The notes under the pieces are model-generated. The model had not been told where the DNA came from. It searched no databases and worked only from the letters and a program-made list of their open reading frames with translations. A stretch of DNA of 64,000 nt, taken from the NCBI GenBank assembly GCA_963920665.1, contig OY987267.1:12834001-12898000 (forward strand), in the 5' to 3' direction. A program made the translations under genes and the position numbers. This DNA is from Straminergon stramineum (lineage: Eukaryota > Streptophyta > Bryopsida > Hypnales > Calliergonaceae). Shown one piece after another: positions 14,401-27,000 of this stretch. Numbering within the stretch: the stretch's first letter is position 1; the number at the start of each line of letters is the position of its first letter.

Positions 14401-16676
14401 GGATTATGACGCCCTTGCAATGTGGGCACTGGAATACTGCAGGTGGTGAGTGAGGACGGGAAGAAGGTGCGGCGAGCTCAACCACTTCCAGACGTGGATC
14501 AGGAGGAAGTTCAGGTACTTTGGGGTTGGGTGTCAATTTTCTAATCATTGCTCCTGCCCGGGCAGACAGGGGAGACCTGGGGAGGAGTTCGTTGTGTATA
14601 GGGTGAAGGCTGGCTCCAGGGAATTCTGAATACAAATCCCGTGAAGCGGAGTTCCGAGGTTTTTATTGAGAATTCTCAACGAACCAGACTTCACTCGACG
14701 TAAAGACGTGGCTCAGATCCTTGCCAGCGGAATTTTTTGATAATCTTGGAATACCCCAGTTGACAAGGATTTAAGAGATATTAGCCAATGTGAAATCTAT
14801 ATGAATTTTTGTGCCAGGTCTTTACGTCTGTCGGTGTGTTTTCTGGAGGTGCATAGCAATCGTTTGTCCCTCCGGCAATTTCTAGGAATGGTTCTGTGTA
14901 CTTCAGTTCAAGCCATCTTCATGGTTTTGTATACTGTGTTTCCGATTAGCGTGAATGTTTTTATGTTTGCATGTGTGGTAATGGTGATGGTGTGTTTGGG
15001 CAGTCACGTACGGTTGTAGCGGAGAATCTGCCTGATGATCATTCCATCGAAAGCATGGAGCAGTTGTTTGGCAAAGTGGGGCCAGTGAAGATGGTTCGCA
15101 TCTGTTCTCCTGAGGCTGCGAATGGGGCAAATTCTACTGCAGCGAAGCATCCCAAGACTGACATGTTGGTCAGCAATAAGGTGAGAAGGGCGTCGGGGCT
15201 TGATTGACAGTCCGCTGTCCATGGGGTTGCGTGAGTTGTGAGATGGACCCATTATAGATAGGGTAGATCAAGTTAAGCTGACGAGTTGTATTGATTTTGC
15301 AGTTGCATGCCCTGGTGGAGTACGAATCTGTAGAGCTGGCGGAGAAAGCTGTGAGTATTTGGATCCTGGTTGGAGCACTCTGTATCATGCAGTGCATTTC
15401 GTAGTCGGTAATGACTGATGTAGGAGGGGGCCCTGTTTTTGTTGAGCTGAACCCCGCCTTGAGAGATGGCCGCTGCATGGAATGCAGAGCGTGGATTTTG
15501 TGAGGTCATGGTTTGATGGTTGGTGAGGTTTTGGAGCGAGTGGATGGAGAGTACGGAGTTTGGGAAGTCGTGGTGTGGTGTTTGTGTGGAGTACGAGTGC
15601 ATCTAATGGGACGTTAGTTATGTGTTGACGATGGGGTTGTTGTGTCAGGTGACGGAGCTGACGGATGAACGCAACTGGAGGAGTGGATTGCGCGTGCGGT
15701 TGCTGCTAAGACGTCAGGTTTGTCTGCTGGGATGGACATCTATTTGATTTGACTGGGGTGGGGTGGGGGTGTCTAGGTTGCGTTGCAGATGCAGCGACTA
15801 GTAGGAGTTCGTATCTAACTTGTATCTAACGAGATGAGCCATGTTTATTTTTATGTGAAAAACGCTGGTGGAGGAGTGTTGAACTGGGTGGGGTTATGAT
15901 GGTTTTTGTTGTAGGCGTTTCAGAGCAAACACAATTATCAGCAGGCTCCTCATCAACGAGCACGCAAGGGAGGTTCGGACGGTGAAGTGGTGATGGATGA
16001 GGAAGAGGGTTTAGGGGACAAGGCCCATGATAGGGGAAGTGAGGAGTTTTCTGGCTGGCAGTATCATGGAGAGCGCCATGATGATTTTACGGTGAGGGTG
16101 GGTGGGCGGGTGCTAGTACTGCATATGGTGTGGTGTTGCTGAGTATTTGTGCATGAAGGTTGTTCTGGCGTAATACGGAGCTTTGCTGTGACTTTTTTGG
16201 GTTTCCTTCCGCTTCTACAATGCTTGAACTTTGAGCCCTAACATGTGGACGTTCTGGTGATATTAGTTCACATTTGGTAATGGGAACTACTGTGGTGCTG
16301 GTGGTGGTCAAATGTGACGGTATCCTACGGATGCGAATGCTCCAGGGTGTTATAGGTACATTATTGTTAGATATCTATTGTCTCTAATGATTTTATGTGG
16401 GTGGGTATTGGGCGACAGGGAGGTGATAGCGGAGACGCGCTGGGTAAGAAGGGGAAAGGTCGAGGGCGGGGTGGTAGAACAGGCGGTGGTAGGGGTCGTG
16501 GGCTGCTGCACCACCACACTCATTCAGGGACCCCCCCGCAGAATTCGTTGTATATGAGTTCTGAAATCGTAGCAAAGCCACCACCTGGGCCGCGGATGCC
16601 GGATGGGACCCGAGGGTTTTCCACCGGCAGGGGCAAGCTGCTTGGGGTGAACACTTCTGTAAACACTGTCGCTTAG
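11423..16676 (+). CDS. LARP6: LARP6-type La-related RNA-binding protein (10 exons)
   Basis: Exons: 11423-11725, 12747-13190, 13820-13901, 14099-14193, 14443-14514, 15004-15180, 15303-15350, 15649-15717, 15915-16091, 16419-16676. All introns are GT-AG and the product is 574 aa. The N terminus is disordered, with a Q7H7 run. A PAM2-like motif, SRLNAGAPAFVP (residues 118-129), fits the LNxxAxxFxP consensus that binds the MLLE domain of poly(A)-binding protein. The La motif (about 239-325) reads KQVEFYFSDTNLPTDNYL then FVPIPVVASFRKIK. The RRM-like domain (about 333-430) starts SRTVVAENLP and includes HALVEYESVELAEKA. An RG-rich tract (about 502-517) precedes a SUZ-C motif, PRMPDGTRGFSTGRGK (547-562). 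LARP6 proteins bind RNA and affect mRNA translation, stability or localisation. PAM2 places this with plant LARP6 B/C-like members. The exon 2 acceptor could instead be 12771, in the same frame and 8 codons shorter. Confidence 0.93.
11546..11587 (+). repeat. CAG7 plus (CAC/CAT)7 triplet run inside LARP6 exon 1
   Basis: Seven CAG codons (11546-11566) are followed directly by seven CAT/CAC codons (11567-11587), giving Q7 then H7 in the disordered N terminus. The pure CAG run is prone to length change between individuals. Confidence 0.9.
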
Positions 16677-17600
16677 TAATATTCCTACATAACAAAGCTT
16701 CAGAAGGCTTATATGGAAAGACTGGTGGGGGTACTATGACGCCCATTCATCACGTTCATGTTTCTACCTCGTGTATTGCAATTTCTTCTTTGGAAACCAT
16801 TTGTCAATGGGATCACTGCCTGTAAATATTGGTTGAAGGAGTACAATTTGGCCAGCCATTCTTTGGAAGAGACTATGTTTGAGTCCATTTGTAATTCGTG
16901 ATGTCTGTGAATTCGGCATCCGGAGCGCAGTGGATTAGGGTTTAGTGGTGATGCGGGGCTCGTATAATGGACGGCGTGTTTGGCAGAGCAGTTTTCGGCA
17001 TTGCGTTAGCATGGGTTGCTTGATCTCAGGATTGTGAAGTGACCAAAGTAATGCTGCTGAGTTTGACTTGTTTTATTTGGCGTACAATTGCGTTGTGGAG
17101 ATGTGATGGAGGTGTGGGTTGTTTCTGCGGGGACGGATTTGTATGGCTATTTGTGAGCGGGTTTCTTCTCCTAGATTCGTTGTTTAGGCCTAGCATATCC
17201 AAAAAAATTCAGACTTTCGATGTGCGTCAGTCACTTTTCTCTATTTTGCCGCACCACTGGAAGGCAGTCGTGGATTAGGGTGCAAGTCTAACTACCGGTA
17301 TCTGTTGCGGGGACTTGTGACAAAGTGGCTTATCACACGAAAGGAATTGTGATTATTGTACGACTTCATCCTGTGGATTCGCTGACATTTGTTCCAACTG
17401 CCTCTGCTGGTTTCCGCTCCAGAATCCAAATTACCCTCAGCCAATCCTGACTCCTGAGGTTTATCTGGGTACCCGTGCGTGGTCTGGAGCTCTGTACTGT
17501 CGTATGACTCGTTCTTAGTTGCTGCAGTCGCTACTGTACTGCTCGGATTCCTAGAAATGATTTTTTTTATTGGAACCGTGTGTCAACTCTGTAGTTCCAT
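16677..17600 (+). other. LARP6 3' flank, no further gene seen
   Basis: Intermediate-GC DNA after the LARP6 stop codon. It probably holds the 3' untranslated region; TGTAAAT-type plant near-upstream elements occur at about 16820. The 79-codon open frame at 17039-17278 has no ATG at its start, no recognised motif and no splice partner, so I do not call it a gene. Confidence 0.45.
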
Positions 17601-17643
17601 ATTCGTGTGTAAGGTAGGAGGTCCTAACTCTAAAAGCTTCCTG

Positions 17644-17860
17644 TAAGGTAGTCTGCCCATAAACCGTGTGTTTTAAGGGCTGGTCGGCCTTTTCGATGGT
17701 TTTTCGATGCTCGAAAATATTTTACCTTATTTTTCACTCAAAGAAAAATTGATGTGGAATCAAACCCAAGTGGTTTCATATTTTTCGGAGCATTTTTGAA
17801 TTACTTATGAATTTTTAAAGAATTCTGCCATATGTATCTATTTCTTGATCGTAGGCCTTA
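17644..17860. mobile_element. Degenerate MITE copy, TAAGGTAG family
   Basis: It starts TAAGGTAGTCTGCCCATAAA and ends near TAGGCCTTAC. The middle keeps the family words seen in better copies at 61.6 and 63.5 kb (for example AACCCAAGTGGTTTCATATT, then GAATTACTTATGAATTTTT). A second family-like end, AAGGTAGGAGGTCC, lies just upstream at 17611, so two insertions may abut here. Confidence 0.5.
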
Positions 17861-17969
17861 CAAAATCCACACATGTGTAGTCTGAAAAAAGATATGGCTT
17901 CACCATAAACAAGAACTGCAGTATGTAGAGAGTAATAGACATGGTTCCAAAATGCGAGCTTTACTAAAC

Positions 17970-18477
17970 TAAACTCCTAAAGGGCCAAGGCCTATTTTTT
18001 TGACAAAAATCACTTGTAATTGTCATTTCTAATGCATTCTTTTAAGAAAGAAAAATTTTCAAATTTCAAAAATCCAACCATATGATCTTGTACTATACTT
18101 GTATGAGATCATGTGGTAAAATTTTTATCAACTTTGACCGTACAAATTGAAAAATATTAGCACTCAAAGTTAGGGGAGAAAAGTTTTTTTGAACACAGGT
18201 AAACATTTCAGAAATGGCCCCACCTTGGCTCTTATTCCATCCACTAGCAAAGTATAAAGGAACATTTGACAAATTTTAAACTGCTCTGACATACTGACAA
18301 AACATTCAATGCTTCACACATATGCATTTTACATCTTGTTAATGTCCATTTTAGAACCTGGCTAGGGACAATCTTTAGAAGATGAGTGGATTTAGAGCAG
18401 ACTACCATGATGCAAAGGTACATTTTGCTTGGATGCACTAATAGTGTTCAATTCAATAGGTGGACACTTTCAGTGAC
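17970..18477. mobile_element. Degenerate copy of the piggyBac-like MITE family
   Basis: The left part (ACTCCTAAAGGGCCAAGGCC) and the internal order of words (a run ending CTTTGACCGTACAAATTG, then AAAGTTAGGGGAGAAAAG) match the intact element at 51671-52250. The right end is near TGGACACTTTCAGTGACC. The terminal repeats are eroded and no TTAA duplication is left. Confidence 0.5.
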
Positions 18478-18665
18478 CATTGTGTTTCAACTTCAAAAAT
18501 TTGGAACTAATTCTGCAAAGGTCTAAAAAGTATGAAACATTTGGGTTAAATGTCAATTCCATTTTTCTTCAATCTTTTTCATTTTTTTTACGGTCCCCTT
18601 CAAGGAAAGTTGACCCTCCCTTGAACATCTGGAACTTTGGGAATATCTCGGGAACGAACATGAGA

Positions 18666-18708
18666 AATGGGGGGAATGGAGGGAATGGGGGGAATGGGGG
18701 GAATGGGA
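18666..18708 (+). repeat. G-rich 9-bp minisatellite, G-quadruplex capable
   Basis: About 4.5 tandem copies of a GGGGGAATG-like unit. The + strand carries five runs of three or more G separated by short AT-containing loops, which fits the sequence rule for a G-quadruplex. It encodes GGN repeats in one frame and PIP repeats on the other strand, but neither open frame looks like a real gene. Confidence 0.8.
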
Positions 18709-19621
18709 TGAAACAAGCAGTACGCCAGGAAGTACGAGGTGGATGTGGTCACAGAGCTCAAGAAGAAAGCATTACATCCCAATGAATTCCTATTTCAAGG
18801 TGATATTAAGATTTTGGTATGAGTAGATCTTAGTTTCATTCATTTTTTAGAAACAAGGTGTGGATATGTACTTCCTTTGTGGGAATGTTGTTTTGGGCCA
18901 ATTGAGCGCATGGACCAAAAGTTCTAATGTTTGAAGTCTTTTGAATAAGGCGGGAGCTTTGGGAAGCTTTGCCTAAAATTTGGCATGTCTATCTAAAACT
19001 AAAATCATATAGGATGCAAGTGCATGAAGAGAAAGAAAACATGTATAATGTAAAAATGTCACTCCGAGAGGAGTTAAAGTCTATTGACCTTACATGACAA
19101 GAGGAGTTAATGTGTGCTAACCTTGTATTGCAAAATAATTTTTTCTTCAAACTTCAAATATTGTAATCTTTCAATGTATGCAATCAAAGTTTTTGAATTT
19201 TTCCATAGAATCCCACAATAGTCCAGTAAGTTATGTATTGTTTACTTTAAAATTTATTTATTTTCATGCCCAATCCATTACATCTTAATTATAAGTTGGT
19301 GAATCTAATGATTATACAACTTAGATTGAGGCATAGTTAGACTTTTTCCCCCCACTTTTTTAATTAACACCCAAGATGAATGTCATTTAGTAAATTTCAA
19401 AATTTGTAATTATGCTACTTTACATCAATAAATTATATTGAAGGAGCTAATGAATTGATAATGACAACAAATCCCATGTACTAAGAGTATCTCATACCAT
19501 TACTACTATAGTGCAAAGTTGGGGAGATTTTTTGTGTATCTGATCTATACTCATCCAATTCCCATATTGAACTAGTTTTTCAATTATTGAATTCATTCTT
19601 TTCTCTATTTATTTACTCAAA

Positions 19622-20010
19622 ATAGAATTTTTTCAAATTTTTCCACAAATTTTTTTTCCAATGTTTTCAAATTGCAACCAATTTTTTTCCCAATTCCACT
19701 GGCTAACAATGAACTAACTAATACTTCTCCCCCAACATTGATGTGGTGTGAGTGCATACTTGGGACTTTGGGAGAGGAATCACGAATATAGAGCAAAGTC
19801 AACAATTGACAAGTTGATGGATATTGTGTCAAAAGAATTTTATAAAAATGAAAAAAAAACCTTTGATAGGATCAAGTTGGACCAATATTTGGGAAAAACT
19901 AGTAGCTAATTCAAAGTTAGCTAGTGGGATTGGGAAAAAACCCAGTTGCAATTTGGAAACATTGGCAAAGAAAATAGTGAAAAAATCCACAAATTTCCGA
20001 TTTGGAGTAA
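19622..20010. repeat. Inverted repeat of a dispersed family (arms about 110 bp)
   Basis: The arm at about 19622-19735, read on the minus strand, matches the arm at about 19900-20010 read on the plus strand. Both contain GTTAGCYAGTGGRATTGGG, then GTTGCAATTTG, then a long A-rich run. Translating both arms gives near-identical peptides (LASGIGKK, CNL-TL-KK), which simply reflects the DNA similarity. A third copy, lacking the partner arm, is at 28.36-28.56 kb. The loop is about 165 bp. Confidence 0.6.
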
Positions 20011-20699
20011 AAAAAAATAGAGAAAATAACAGGATTCCGTACTTGGAAAACCTGCCGGTTCAATTGGGGAATTGAAGGAAATAAGTTTGCCGGTAAAACT
20101 CAAAAAGTTTTCCGAAGGCTGGTTTGGACATAAGAACGGTACTGTAGTTTGTTTTTGTTTTTTTAAAATAGTGATAATTGTCAGAAGGCCGAAGCCACTT
20201 GACGGCGTGTGGCTGCTGGTTCAGTAACTTAACTTAACTTGGTCCCAGAGACCCAGACTGGGGCCGAAGAGCAGGCGCATGCAACGGCGGATGCAAGTGG
20301 CCTCTGGGACCCCCCCCCCACTTGCATCTCCCATTTCTGTTTAAATTAAGTTATATCCACAAAGAAACAAAACTCTCATCATTTCAAAACTCCACAAACT
20401 TTGATTCCTCACCAGCCAGTCCCAACAACTAAGCTTAATAATGCTGATTTCAAGTTTGTTGATTTAAAAAAACAAACTAAAATTGGTTTTCTTGTTGGGA
20501 GTGGGACACACACCACAAAAAGAAAAAGAAAAAAAAGGTAACTACACCTAAAACCGATTGAATAAGCAATTCAACATGGTTTTCATTATTATATTGAAAA
20601 AGTTATGAGATGGTCTTGTTGGTAGTTTCTGAAAGGGGATTCTAAGTTAGAGTCTCTTAGAAGGCATTTTTTGAACATTTTATGAATAAACTAGGAATC

Positions 20700-23330
20700 A
20701 ATTTCAAAGAGCTAGAAATAGGTGTTTTTAAATCCGACACTAGACTTTCATGAATAGTTTGGGAGTAGAGAGAAATAACTTGGACTTTTATCAAGAGTTG
20801 GTGTATATTAAGAGTCTTTTTCATCTTGGATTCCATGATAAAAAAAAGGTTTTGAGTGAGTTACATCTAGATGAGATACCTTTATTAAAAGAGAGACTTT
20901 ATGAATCTTTTTTTTCGAAAATTATAGTAGTTGAAAAGTGTGTTTAAATGGTGCTTTGTTTGGCTTTTACAAAAAATTCTAAGCATTATGATTGGGGATC
21001 TATGTCTATCACAATAGGTCAATGTTATGTGGTAATGGTTGGTTGTTTTCTAATTTCCCTTTGTGTAATAATATATATGAGGAATATTTGATTGCTATAC
21101 TATTAATAATATGAAATATGTGATTGGTGGAATTTTTGGATAGTGATAGGATTTTGTGTAGGTCAATGATTGATTTTGTATGTGTCATTCTTCTAGCACA
21201 AGTTGTAATTAATTACCAAAAGAGGTCTAATATTCCATCTAATGTTATTGATGTTATCTATAAGTAGTCGATATCTTTTGGTTTTTGATGTTGTTGCTTT
21301 TGTGAGTATCTAACATTGCAATAAGTGAATTCTAAAAATTGTATTTGGTGATGTGTGGTTGGTTGTAGTAGTGGAGAATGTTTGTATGGTATGATATGTT
21401 TTTTATATACAGTAGATTAAGGCAAAGTTTGGCATTGCAATTGACAATTTGTATTAGGTTGGCAAGAACATCATAATAGCCATAGTGGTAAAAAAAATTC
21501 AAGTGTTTTTTCTTTAAATGTCCTTGCATTCATTAGTGTGAAGCATTTTGTGAATGTATGAGTGACATTAGCAATTTGCTTTATTGTGTCTTTGTGTACA
21601 TAGTGCTTTTATATGAGATTTAGTATGAAGTACTACATAGTACATATATCCAAGTATTTATTTGATTCAAGTTACATAGTAGACATTTTGTGGATGGGTG
21701 CTCTGTTGGCAAAAATATATGTTTGCATGCTTGACCTATATATTGTTCATATCGAAATTTTAGTAATTGTGTAATTTGTGCATTTCAAATGGTACAATTG
21801 GTCCATAATTTATTTGACAAGTAGTAATGGATGGTTTTGTTTTTTTGTTGATAGATGGGAATTGTTAGTTGTATTGGTGTTTTCATCAATTGTATATTCT
21901 AGGGTGAACCAATCATCTCTATGGAAGTAGTACTACATGGAATGTGGATGTTTGTAGTTGTGTTTGGGTAGTCAATATTCTTTTTGTTTTTTTGCAACAA
22001 CTAGTTCATTGACTATGTCATCTCTAGTGGTGTCAATATATTCTTTGACTTTTTGTACTGTGAGTGTAGAAGAACGACTTTGGAGCATGTGGACAATGGA
22101 TATGAGCATTGTTCTATTTGAATGGTTAAGTTGTGATGTTGGGAATTTGATGCGATGAGAATTAGATATATGGAGTTTAATGAAGCTAGCAATAAAAAAT
22201 GTTTATGGTTCATTGTCTCTTTAGTTTTTTAGTATTTGTAGTAATATTTGTATGGCCGCTACGTTTGCTCAAAGCATACTTTAGAGACCTAATAATCATT
22301 CTACTTAAGAGTTTTATTTTTCCATCAAAATTGTATTTTCCATACTTTGTAGTTTCTACAATCTAGTTTCTAGATCTAGTTGGTTGTTTTTTAGATGGTG
22401 TGAATGATCCATTACTATAGTAGTTGTAGTTTAAAGGTATTTAAGTATTGGCTTATTTGTATAAGAAGGCATTATAGATGATTGATGGTGGGTTTGGGTT
22501 AGGTATAATAGTAGGTCGTATTAGTATAGAGTTTAATTTAGGAATGTTAACTTTTGTACATTATGGTGTACAGGGTATTATATATATGTATGATCTAGGC
22601 ATTTATAGTTTTGTGGAGAATCTATGTACGTTTGAGAGTAGTCTTTTATTTCCTAGAGTAAGTTGTTGATGTAATATACACATAGTATTTGGGTAATCAT
22701 TGGTTCCCTTTGGGGGTTTGTTCCTTGTGTTTGTGGTTTTCGTTGGTTCATAATAAGTAATGGTTTTAGCCATGAAGCAAACTAACATGTGTTTATCCTT
22801 GAATTGAAGTAGATTAGGGGGTGCTTTATTATACCATGTAGGATCTTGGAGTATTAGTATTGTGATATTGTGTGAATTTTTTTGAGTTGCAACTTTAGTC
22901 CAATGTATTGCTTTTGTAGATGTTTTTAGTGTCATGTGGATGAGCTATGCTATAGACTAACCATTGTTGACAATAGGAAAAGCATATTGAAAATATATTA
23001 GTGTGAAGATTCTTCTTCTAGGATATTTTATTTGTTGTCTAGTATGACTTTGGAAGTATATGTTTAAATTAGTGTGTTATTAAAAATTAGTTTATATGAT
23101 GTGAACATATGCTCTACGTATTTAGTTGATTTTTTTGCTATTAGTTTTATTTCTTGAAGGGCTATAATAAACAATGGACTATACATTTTATAAAAGAGGT
23201 AAAGTAGTATTGACAGAGGCTTTGTTCTATGATATGAAGGTAGTATTTGTAGATTGATGTAGTGCTTGTTGAGTGTTCTTTTGTTGTGGTATTGGTTGTG
23301 GAGCATGTCTTTCAATTTTTTGTTGGCAAG
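20700..23330. other. Strand-skewed T/G-rich block without a recognisable gene
   Basis: The + strand is markedly rich in T and G. My hand count for 22381-22920 is about 131 G to 42 C. Open frames on both strands are mostly short. The longest is 110 codons on the minus strand (22603-22935), rich in Thr, Asn, Lys and Pro, as an A/C-rich strand would give. A 65-codon frame at 20750-20947 has a plausible charged composition but no known motif. The block may be the body of an unidentified repeat. Confidence 0.4.
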
Positions 23331-23346
23331 TTAGCTAGTATTGATG

Positions 23347-23560
23347 TTAACCCCTATATGTCCAAGGCCTTTTTTGAACTTCTTTGAATTTGCTTTAAAT
23401 TGAACAAAATATCAACATTTTGACAAGTTTTATCCAATTTTTTAAATTGTAACCATACAAATTCAAACTAGACTTGTTTATGATCACATGGAAAAAGACA
23501 ATACAATAATATCACTTAAGGATCAAAAGATTATAATGTTTGATCATGAGGGTGTTAAAA
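23347..23560. mobile_element. Partial copy of the piggyBac-like MITE family
   Basis: It starts TTAACCCCTATATGTCCAAGG, close to the intact element's TTAACCCCTAAAGGACCGAGG. Its internal sequence also follows the same order (ACCATACAAATTCAAACTAG, then AAAGATTATAATGTTTGA). The right end was not located. Confidence 0.45.
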
Positions 23561-24024
23561 TTGTACAAGTGATTTGAAGTCTTTTACATATCAAAGTTGA
23601 AATTGACGTCACTAAAAAAATGAAAAAATATGAGGTTAAAGGGCATAACATGCATAACCCCTAATTAGTTTACAACTTCTCAAAATTTATTGTACAACTT
23701 CTTAAAATGAATTTCTAATGTAATTTTTTCTCCAAGATCTAGTGTATTTGAGGCTCATTTTCAAGAGCCCTCAACACTAGAAAATCAAGACTTGCAATGG
23801 GGCCCCCTTGTACAAAATCTTGGATAGAAAAATCATAATCATTCATTTTTTAAATCAAATTTTTTATTCTAAGACTAGACTTCAAAACTAGTTCTTCAAA
23901 AATACAAACTACTAAAAATAGGAATTTGGCAAGGTTTTCTTTAACTTCAAAGTTTTACCAACCAAAAATTTGGTGCCTTGGACATTTAGGGATTCATAGT
24001 TCTTTGGTACGTTTGTTGTCATGT

Positions 24025-24028
<4 letters not shown>

Positions 24029-24055
<27 letters not shown>
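24029..24055. repeat. AT dinucleotide microsatellite
   Basis: About 13 uninterrupted AT units followed by ACATAT. It is a simple sequence repeat that will vary in length and can form a cruciform. Confidence 0.9.
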
Positions 24056-24060
<5 letters not shown>

Positions 24061-24099
24061 GGTTGTTGTAGACTTGTAGTAGTTGTAGTTTGATGATAT

Positions 24100-27000
24100 G
24101 TAGCATTTGTGAAAGTATTTACATTTGCTTTTAGTAAATTGTTGACTTTTCTTAAGATATATGTTGTTTATGTCTATTTATGTGTTATGTTAGTGGTTGT
24201 ATATTGTTAATGTTGTGGTATTGAGTTTTATGTAGAGCAACAATACTTGAATGTGAGCATGAAAATGCGAGCATATATAGAAGTATATATCCTACCACCA
24301 TTGAAGGTGTTTATAATACAAACACCTATAATATAGGTGTATAGTCTTCTAGGCTCCTAGGCTCACATAATAGCAACTCTCTTATGTGGAGTACTCCAAG
24401 AAATTTATCCATAACTTTTTATTGGAGGCTCTAAATGCCAAAAACAATTTTGAAGGTAAAATTTGATTTGATTTACCACCTTTTTTTAGTTCAATTTTTT
24501 TTTTGAAAAAAGTTATTCTACTATGCCTAAATAAGTTTTAAAATTTTATTAAAAGTATGTTTACTAGTCTTACTCATCCTAATTAAACATATCTCATATG
24601 GTTTATCCTACCTTCTACCACCTGACTAGTATAAAGATCTTGTCTTCTCATCTCTCCAATCATCATGGTAAGTGGTCCTCCAAATTCACTTGTCAAGTGC
24701 ATATTAATCTAACTTGCATATAGTCCTAAAATTTTCTATAATTCAATTTTAATTCAAAGAGGAATAAAATATTACTCATAGCATCATTAATTGATTGCCA
24801 AATCAACTAAGCAAATTTTGATTTTGGTCACAATCAACATATTTTTGATGATTGTTATTTTTTTCAAGAAATGTAGTGGTTGGATCAACACATGAAATTT
24901 TGTTTATTTCACAATCAACACAAATCAATTGATGTTGTGTTGATTAGGACCCCCCTTTTCTTGTAGTGAGTATTGTGGTCGAGACCATTGGAGGCATGTA
25001 TTCATGGTGTAACTCATTCATGACCTTCAAGTCTTGTTGAGGGACTTAAGATAAATAGACTTTTAATGGAAATCATTCTCTAAGAAATAGTGCAAGTTCA
25101 TTTTAGACAAGAATGTATAGATGTTGTTTTTTATAAGCTAGGTATTGGATTTTGATCACAATACTTGTCATTGAGTTTTGGTCATGGACTCATTGCTTAT
25201 CATGATATAATTTTTCTAGTAATATTATCTAAAATTAGAAAACTTCATCCAAATTTGACAAACCTATATACCATATTCCTTCAAAGTGTTTTGATAATTT
25301 TATCTACTTTTATACCCTTTCTGTATTTTAGAGGTTGCCTAAATTGTAATCATATGAGATTATATTGAAAATTGTCACCCCTCCAAATCATGGATAAGAT
25401 ATTATCATCTAAATAAGCATTTGTTTTTAAATTCCAACATATGCAAAGACAATTTGGTGGGGGGAGGGATTATATCAACATGTTAGGAAATAAAAGCAAA
25501 AATCAATGCAATTAATATGAGGAATTTTTAAATTGATCATCATATAAACAACTTCTCTATTGAAACTAGGCTAGTCTTCATTAAGTGCCTTTGAAATACA
25601 ATTATTATGGAAAAATCTACAATCCAAGAATTATTATGACATATCAACAAATGATGAAAATATGAAATATGAAATCTAAATGTACACTTCTGACTTTAAA
25701 ATGGATCAAAATCAACATTTTGGGTCAACAAAATGAAAAATAATGAAAAATGGACAAGTGTTGGTTGCTAATTGATACATACTCCACCATAGAATACATC
25801 CAAAATTCTGTAAGAGTCTATAATTAGTTAAATATGGGTTATATCCTTCAACTATCATTGGTTGTGTCAAAGAACTCTTCAACTCTCATTACTTACTTTT
25901 GAAAACTTGTGTTTAGTACCATAAATTATTATATTGGAATAGGGTCATCAACCCTATATACCTCTTTTCATATTTCCTCAAATAAGAATTCTGCTATGAG
26001 CATTGCCAACCCAAATTTAAGAATTTGTTTGTTGAAAGTCTTATACCAAAGTCCACAAGATTGCATTTCAAATCTAATCTATTATCACTAACTACATGAA
26101 CTTCCCATTTATAGTTTCTGCCCCATTTTGAAAGTTTGGAAGATTCAATAATTGAAGTCCTCATTGCAAATTGATGCTGAGAACTATTAACTACATCTTC
26201 AGATGTAAATTGACATGGAAATTGGATACACACTATTAATGATGTTCTACATTGTGACATACACCCAATATTTTTTATCTCGTGTTTTGTATCCGAATGG
26301 ATATGAATTTTCTTCACTTTTTGTTTAGTAATTCTTAGTAATTTTAAAATCATCACAGAAAAATCTAAGTATTCTATTTTTGTATTTTTATAGAAAACAT
26401 GGGAATCCCCTGTGAAAACAAGTGAATTTAAAAAAAATTCATTTAAACATAGGCTAAGTAGAGATTAAATTTTGAAGTTTAGAATTTTTGAAGCTTAAGT
26501 ACATGGTCAAAACCTTCATCCTTGTAGTGTAACTATATATTATTTTTATAGATTGTCAACTTTGGGCAAAAATAGAAGAACATATCATTTACCACCGATA
26601 GCTGATGAATTTTGGAAAAGTTGAATTCCTATTTGAAATATTTCTTTGGGAACTAGAGTAAAGATGTCATTTATCGCACACATCCAAAAAACACACAACA
26701 ATCATTGCCATTTACCAAACTCTAATTGCACAATGCACCTACCAATTCAATTATGAAGAGAACAAAATTTTATATCACTACACACTGTGCAGTGGAGGGT
26801 TGCAAGGAATTTCTAACTAGATTTTAGCTTCATCACCTTTAAATTGCAATAAAAATCATAGAAAGAATTATTTTTGCATTTTTTTTGTTTTTCACATGTA
26901 AATCTTAACACGATATTTAATAATCACACCAAATTTCAAAACATACAAGTCTCTATATTTATACGGAGAAGGATTTGAATTTTATCTGTGTAGTGATTGG

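Noticed and set aside
22603..22935. A 110-codon minus-strand frame
   Set aside because: The Thr/Asn/Lys/Pro-rich composition is what an A/C-rich strand gives by chance. No motif, promoter change or splice partner is visible.
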